Shown here piece by piece: positions 6,995-12,015 of a stretch of 12,015 bases of DNA. The position numbers and the translations under genes were made by a program. Where the stretch lies: positions 1-12,015 of the forward strand of contig QYQC01000121.1 of NCBI GenBank assembly GCA_007280315.1. The letters run 5' to 3'. The first letter of the stretch is position 1. The number at the start of each line of letters is the position of its first letter. Under the pieces are notes generated by a model. The model saw nothing but the letters and a program-made list of their open reading frames with translations, did no database searches and was not told the origin of the DNA. This stretch comes from Betaproteobacteria bacterium (GTDB taxonomy: Bacteria > Pseudomonadota > Gammaproteobacteria > Burkholderiales > SG8-39).

Positions 6995-7019
6995 ATTCTT
7001 GAACTTGGAGAATGGAACC

Positions 7020-8438
7020 ATGAGTGCTGTACTTAAGTCCGGCAACGATTACAAAGTCGCCGACCTGTCGCTTGCCGACTGGGGACGCAAGGAAATCCGC
7101 ATCGCAGAGACCGAGATGCCGGGTCTGATGGCGATCCGCGAGGAATTCGCCGCCAAGCAGCCGTTGAAAGGCGCGCGCATTACGGGCGCACTGCACATGA
7201 CCATCCAGACCGCCGTGCTGATCGAGACGCTGAAGGCGCTCGGGGCGGACGTGCGCTGGGCGTCATGTAATATTTTTTCTACGCAGGATCATGCCGCCGC
7301 AGCGATCGCCGCCGGCGGCACGGCGGTGTTCGCCGTCAAGGGTGAATCGCTCGAAGAGTACTGGGAGTACAACCACAGGATCTTCGAATGGCCCGATGGC
7401 GCGCCCTCGAACATGATTCTCGACGACGGCGGCGATGCGACCATGCTGCTGCACCTGGGCTCGCGCGCGGAGAAGGACGCTTCGGTGCTCGCCAAACCGA
7501 GCGGTGACGAGGAAAAAATCCTGTTCGCGGCGATCAAGAAGCGCATTGCGGCGCAGCCGGGCTGGTATTCAAAGAGCCTCGCGGCCATCCGCGGCGTGTC
7601 CGAGGAGACCACCACGGGCGTGCACCGGCTGTACCAGATGCACGCCAAGGGCGAGCTGAAGATCCCGGCCATCAACGTAAACGATTCCGTGACCAAGTCG
7701 AAATTCGACAATCTGTACGGCTGCCGCGAGTCGCTGGTAGACGGAATCAAGCGGGCGACCGATGTCATGATCGCCGGCAAGGTGGCGCTGGTGTGCGGTT
7801 ACGGCGACGTCGGCAAGGGTTCGGCGCAGGCGCTGCGCGCGCTGTCGGCCCAGGTGTGGGTCACCGAGATTGATCCGATCTGCGCGCTGCAGGCGGCAAT
7901 GGAAGGTTATCGCGTGGTCACGATGGACTATGCCGCCGACAAAGCTGATATTTTCGTCAGTGCCACCGGCAACCTGCACGTCATTACGCACGACCACATG
8001 GCGAAAATGAAGGACCAGGCCATCGTCTGCAACATCGGCCACTTCGACAATGAAATCGAGGTCGCCGCGATCGAGAAGTACCAGTGGGAGGAAATAAAGC
8101 CGCAGGTCGATCACGTGATTTTCCCCGACGGAAAACGCATCATCCTGCTCGCCAAGGGTCGCCTGGTGAACCTCGGTTGCGGCACCGGTCATCCGTCCTA
8201 CGTGATGAGTTCGTCATTCGCCAACCAGACCATTGCGCAGATCGAGCTGTGGGGCGAACGCGACAGTGGAAAATACAAGATCGGCGTCTACGTGCTGCCC
8301 AAGCATCTGGACGAAAAAGTGGCGCGCCTGCAGCTGAAAAAACTCAACGCCACGCTGACCGAGCTGACCGATGGGCAGGCGCAATACATCGGCGTGCCCA
8401 AACACGGCCCGTACAAATCCGATTCGTACCGCTATTGA
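7020..8438 (+). CDS. ahcY: AhcY, S-adenosylhomocysteine hydrolase
   Basis: AhcY splits SAH into homocysteine and adenosine with bound NAD, removing the product inhibitor of methyltransferases and returning homocysteine to the methionine cycle. The product has 472 residues. It shows NVNDSVTKSKFDN with the active-site Lys226 and Asp230 (human Lys186 and Asp190), the NAD-binding loop GYGDVGKGSA near 259-268, CNIGHFDNE, and the family's C-terminal YRY. It contains the extra segment of roughly 40 residues (about 140-190) usual in bacterial enzymes of this type. The ATG at 7020 is preceded by GGAG at 7007-7010; a longer frame from 6948 would run through the riboswitch. The riboswitch indicates induction when SAH accumulates. 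Confidence 0.98.
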   Translation: MSAVLKSGNDYKVADLSLADWGRKEIRIAETEMPGLMAIREEFAAKQPLKGARITGALHMTIQTAVLIETLKALGADVRWASCNIFSTQDHAAAAIAAGGTAVFAVKGESLEEYWEYNHRIFEWPDGAPSNMILDDGGDATMLLHLGSRAEKDASVLAKPSGDEEKILFAAIKKRIAAQPGWYSKSLAAIRGVSEETTTGVHRLYQMHAKGELKIPAINVNDSVTKSKFDNLYGCRESLVDGIKRATDVMIAGKVALVCGYGDVGKGSAQALRALSAQVWVTEIDPICALQAAMEGYRVVTMDYAADKADIFVSATGNLHVITHDHMAKMKDQAIVCNIGHFDNEIEVAAIEKYQWEEIKPQVDHVIFPDGKRIILLAKGRLVNLGCGTGHPSYVMSSSFANQTIAQIELWGERDSGKYKIGVYVLPKHLDEKVARLQLKKLNATLTELTDGQAQYIGVPKHGPYKSDSYRY

Positions 8439-8472
8439 CCGGCCGGCAGTTTATACAGCAAGGGAACAGAAC

Positions 8473-9399
8473 ATGCAAAGTTTGATCTGCGGCTCGTTGG
8501 CATTCGACAACATCATGAATTTCCAAGGCCGTTTCGGCGAACAGATTCTGCCGGACCGCATTCATATCCTCAACGTTTCGTTCCTGGTTCCGCAGCTGAA
8601 GCGGGACTTCGGCGGCTGCGCCGGGAATATCGCGTATAACCTGAAGCTGCTTGGCGGCGACCCGTCGGTGGTGGCAACCGTCGGCGACGACGGCGCCGAG
8701 TACGCGCAGCGCTTCGATGCGTTGGGCATCAACCGCACGCAGGTGAGCGTCGTGCCGGGAACGCTGACGGCGCAAGCCTTCATCATCACCGATCTGGATA
8801 ACAATCAGATCACGGCGTTTCACCCGGGCGCGATGATGCATGCGCACATCAACCGTATCGGCAAGGAGGACAAGCCGCGCGTCGGTATTATCTCGCCGGA
8901 CGGACCGGAGGGCATGCTGCAGCACGCGGAGGATTTCTTCGCCGCGGGGGTGCCGTTCATTTTCGATCCGGGGCAGGCGCTGCCCTCGTTTACGGGGGAG
9001 CAGCTGCACTCGTTTATCGAGCGCGCTACCTATCTTGCGGTCAACGACTACGAAGGCGCGATGCTGGCGAAGAAAGTCGGCATGTCGCTTACGGAAATTG
9101 CGGGCAAGGTGGATGCGCTTATTGTGACGCGCGGTGGCGAAGGCTCAACCATCTACGCCGACGGGCAGGAAATCGTCGTCGCTCCGATCGAGGTTGCAAG
9201 GGTCACAGACCCGACCGGGTGCGGCGATGCCTACCGAGCCGGGCTGCTCTACGGAATCACCAAGGGCCTGAGCTGGGAGAATACCGGCCAGATTGCAAGC
9301 GCGATCGCATCGATCAAGATCGAGTACCACGGCGGTCAGAATCATCGGCCATCGATCGCGGAAATTTTCGAGCGCTGTGCCGACGCGCAACCCGCCTGA
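8473..9399 (+). CDS. PfkB-family carbohydrate kinase, probable adenosine kinase
   Basis: A 308-residue ribokinase/PfkB-fold kinase. Signatures are the N-terminal GSLAFDNIM stretch, GGCAGN at 47-52 (PfkB signature 1) and DPTGCGD at 246-252 (signature 2 with the catalytic base Asp252 and the anion hole). The family includes ribokinase, fructokinase and adenosine kinase. Its place 34 bases after ahcY, whose reaction releases adenosine, argues for adenosine kinase, which would make AMP and pull SAH hydrolysis forward. The ATG at 8473 has AAGGGAAC just upstream and matches the expected start of the fold; the frame continues back to 8371 inside ahcY, but that part is not kinase-like. A terminator follows 44 bases after the stop. 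Substrate is inferred from context. Confidence 0.85.
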   Translation: MQSLICGSLAFDNIMNFQGRFGEQILPDRIHILNVSFLVPQLKRDFGGCAGNIAYNLKLLGGDPSVVATVGDDGAEYAQRFDALGINRTQVSVVPGTLTAQAFIITDLDNNQITAFHPGAMMHAHINRIGKEDKPRVGIISPDGPEGMLQHAEDFFAAGVPFIFDPGQALPSFTGEQLHSFIERATYLAVNDYEGAMLAKKVGMSLTEIAGKVDALIVTRGGEGSTIYADGQEIVVAPIEVARVTDPTGCGDAYRAGLLYGITKGLSWENTGQIASAIASIKIEYHGGQNHRPSIAEIFERCADAQPA

Positions 9400-9443
9400 T
9401 GAGGTGCTACGGTGGGCTCGCAATCGGCTGAGAGTGGTGTCGC

Positions 9444-9476
9444 CCCGCGGCGGCAGCTGCGCCGCGGGTTTGTTTT
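9444..9476 (+). terminator. Rho-independent terminator of the metK-ahcY-kinase unit
   Basis: CCCGCGGCG (9444-9452) and CGCCGCGGG (9460-9468) form a perfect 9-pair GC stem with a 7-base loop, followed at once by TTTGTTTT. It lies 44 bases after the kinase stop and separates this unit from metY. Confidence 0.9.
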
Positions 9477-9503
9477 GGTTGGTTCAAGTTGTGACGATGT
9501 AAC
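9475..9503 (+). promoter_or_regulatory. Weak candidate promoter for metY-metA
   Basis: TTGGTT (9475-9480) and TGTAAC (9498-9503) are 17 bases apart and match three and four of six consensus positions. A promoter is expected here because a strong terminator lies just upstream and metY starts at 9565, but the match itself is poor. Confidence 0.22.
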
Positions 9504-9564
9504 GATTGGCAAAACGAGGAAGTTCCGGACCGCGGCAATCAAACAACTCTGAAGGGAGAATCCT

Positions 9565-10854
<1,290 letters not shown>

Positions 10855-10866
10855 CGGATCGATCCG
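10855..10866. other. Perfect 12-base palindrome after the metY stop
   Basis: CGGATCGATCCG is fully self-complementary and begins directly after the metY TAA. It could be a protein binding site, but only one copy was seen and no regulator is known for it. Confidence 0.3.
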
Positions 10867-10921
10867 GAGCGATGAAGGCTGAGAGCCAGCCGCAAGTCCA
10901 GCCCTTCATCGCCGCCATCCC
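10866..10921 (+). promoter_or_regulatory. Stem-loop in the metA leader that may bridge a distant Shine-Dalgarno site
   Basis: GCGATGAAGG (10869-10878) pairs perfectly with CCTTCATCGC (10903-10912), and CTG (10879-10881) continues with CAG (10899-10901) across one bulged C, leaving a 17-base loop. metA has no Shine-Dalgarno site just before its ATG (10913-10921 is CGCCATCCC). The only candidate, GGAG at 10866-10869, would be brought to about 9 bases from the ATG when the stem forms. A 19-codon reading frame at 10872-10931 overlaps the metA start and is an alternative means of coupling. No T-run follows, so it is not a terminator. Confidence 0.5.
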
Positions 10922-11863
10922 ATGCCGGTAAAGATTCCATCCAGCCTTCCCGCTCGCGCGACGCTCGAGAGCGAGAATGTATTCGTCATGGGCGAGGAGC
11001 GCGCCGCGCAGCAGGACATTCGTCCGATGCGCGTCGCCATCCTCAACCTGATGCCGACCAAGATCGCCACCGAGACACAGATTTTGCGCCTGCTCGGCAA
11101 CTCGGCACTGCAGGTGGATGTGACGCTGCTGCGCACCGCCACGCACGATCCCAAGAATACCGGCGCCGATCATCTGCTCAACCACTACACCACGTTTGAC
11201 GAGGTCCGCGGTGAAAAATTTGACGGTCTGATCATCACCGGCGCTCCGGTGGAGCAAATGGATTTCGGCGACGTGGACTATTGGCCGGAACTCATGCGCA
11301 TCATGGATTGGGCGGCGACGGACGTGTTTTCCACGTTCAACATCTGCTGGGGCGCGCAGGCCGCGCTGTATCATCGTTTCGGTATCCCGAAGTATCCCCT
11401 TCCACGGAAAATGTTCGGCGTGTTCGAACATCGCACGCTTGCACCCACCGAGCGCTTGTTGCGCGGCTTCGACGACACTTTTCTTGCGCCGCACTCGCGC
11501 CACACGGAGATCCGCCGCGCCGACATCGAAAAGGTGAGCGAACTCGCCATTCTGGCCGAATCCGACGACGCTGGCGTCTACATCGTCGGAACCAGGGACG
11601 GCCGGCATGTATTCGTCACCGGCCATTCCGAATACGATCCACTTACGCTCAAAACAGAGTACGACCGCGACGTGGCCAGGGGGCTGCCGATTGACGTTCC
11701 GAGAAATTACTACCCGCAGGACGACCCGTCCAAGCCGCCGCAGGTGCGCTGGCGCGGTCATGCCAGCCTGCTATATGCAAACTGGCTGAACTACTACGTC
11801 TATCAGGTCACGCCCTTCGATCCCAGGGACATTCCAAAGGGTGCGATTCATTCCGATTTTTGA
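10922..11863 (+). CDS. metA: MetA-family homoserine O-acyltransferase, predicted acetyl-CoA specific
   Basis: MetA acylates homoserine, the first committed step to methionine. The 313-residue product follows family numbering: catalytic Cys142 in ICWGAQA, His235 and Glu237 in TGHSE. Although many MetA proteins use succinyl-CoA, residue 111 here is Glu (GAPVE, 107-111). Work on the Bacillus cereus enzyme showed that Glu111 goes with acetyl-CoA and Gly111, as in E. coli GAPLG, with succinyl-CoA. Acetyl use fits the MetY neighbour. The start is fixed by the family N-terminus (PVKIPSSLPA...LESENVFVM) even though no Shine-Dalgarno site stands directly before it. Database names such as homoserine O-succinyltransferase would probably be wrong for this protein. 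fhs follows after 20 bases. Confidence 0.95.
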   Translation: MPVKIPSSLPARATLESENVFVMGEERAAQQDIRPMRVAILNLMPTKIATETQILRLLGNSALQVDVTLLRTATHDPKNTGADHLLNHYTTFDEVRGEKFDGLIITGAPVEQMDFGDVDYWPELMRIMDWAATDVFSTFNICWGAQAALYHRFGIPKYPLPRKMFGVFEHRTLAPTERLLRGFDDTFLAPHSRHTEIRRADIEKVSELAILAESDDAGVYIVGTRDGRHVFVTGHSEYDPLTLKTEYDRDVARGLPIDVPRNYYPQDDPSKPPQVRWRGHASLLYANWLNYYVYQVTPFDPRDIPKGAIHSDF

Positions 11864-11883
11864 TTCAATCTTTCGAGAACGAC

Positions 11884-12015
11884 ATGCCATCCGACATTGA
11901 CATTGCGCAGAAGGCGAAGATGGAGCGCATCCCCAAGCTGGCGGCGGAGAAGCTTGGGATCGCCGAAGATCATCTGGTGCCCTATGGTCATTACAAGGCG
12001 AAGGTATCGCTTGAG
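11884..12015 (+). CDS. fhs: Formate-tetrahydrofolate ligase (N-terminal part)
   Basis: Only the first 44 codons are inside the window. They match the N-terminus of Fhs: SDIDIAQKAKM, then AEKLGIAEDHLVPYGHYKAKVS. The enzyme uses ATP to join formate to THF, giving 10-formyl-THF, and so feeds C1 units to purines, methylene-THF and, through a MetF-type reductase, methyl groups. The full enzyme has about 550-560 residues; its P-loop is outside the window. The ATG lies 20 bases after metA with a weak GAGAA site, so it may be cotranscribed with metY-metA. Confidence 0.9.
   Translation, partial: MPSDIDIAQKAKMERIPKLAAEKLGIAEDHLVPYGHYKAKVSLE

Noticed and set aside
7012..7023. Three-codon frame ATG GAA CCA TGA overlapping the ahcY start
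   Set aside because: Such short frames are common by chance; the ahcY Shine-Dalgarno site is well placed for the ATG at 7020.
8436..8472. Selenocysteine read-through of the ahcY TGA
   Set aside because: The protein already ends in the family's YRY terminus and the frame beyond the stop is not protein-like.

Overview
The window reads as a chromosome segment of a GC-rich proteobacterium, most likely a betaproteobacterium. This rests on the protein style, the strong GC bias, and an S-adenosylhomocysteine riboswitch placed directly in front of ahcY, an arrangement typical of that group; the lineage is an inference. All genes are on the + strand and there is no sign of a transposon, phage, CRISPR array or recent insertion.

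Left part (1-2497): the selenocysteine machinery. The end of selA runs into a complete selB through a 4-base overlap, followed by selC, the tRNA for selenocysteine with anticodon UCA. The organism should therefore make selenoproteins, but no UGA-containing selenoprotein gene lies in the window. Next (2605-3099) is a free-standing prolyl-tRNA editing protein.

Middle part (3100-5545): a 249-base non-coding region with stem-loops and the best promoter candidate of the window leads into two tightly spaced genes. One is an unassigned class I SAM-dependent methyltransferase-like protein of 422 residues; the other is a divergent protein of the methylenetetrahydrofolate reductase (MetF) family. I do not recognise this pair as a described system, and it is the most novel part of the window.

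Right part (5635-12015): enzymes that make and recycle SAM. They are metK (SAM synthetase), an SAH riboswitch, ahcY (SAH hydrolase), a PfkB-family probable adenosine kinase, a rho-independent terminator, metY (O-acetylhomoserine sulfhydrylase), metA, and the start of fhs (formate-THF ligase). MetA carries Glu at position 111, the residue tied to acetyl-CoA use in this family, which fits its neighbour metY. Together the genes cover C1 entry from formate, probable methyl-THF formation, homocysteine synthesis, SAM synthesis, a SAM-consuming enzyme and removal of SAH and adenosine. Only methionine synthase (MetH or MetE) is missing from the visible cycle.
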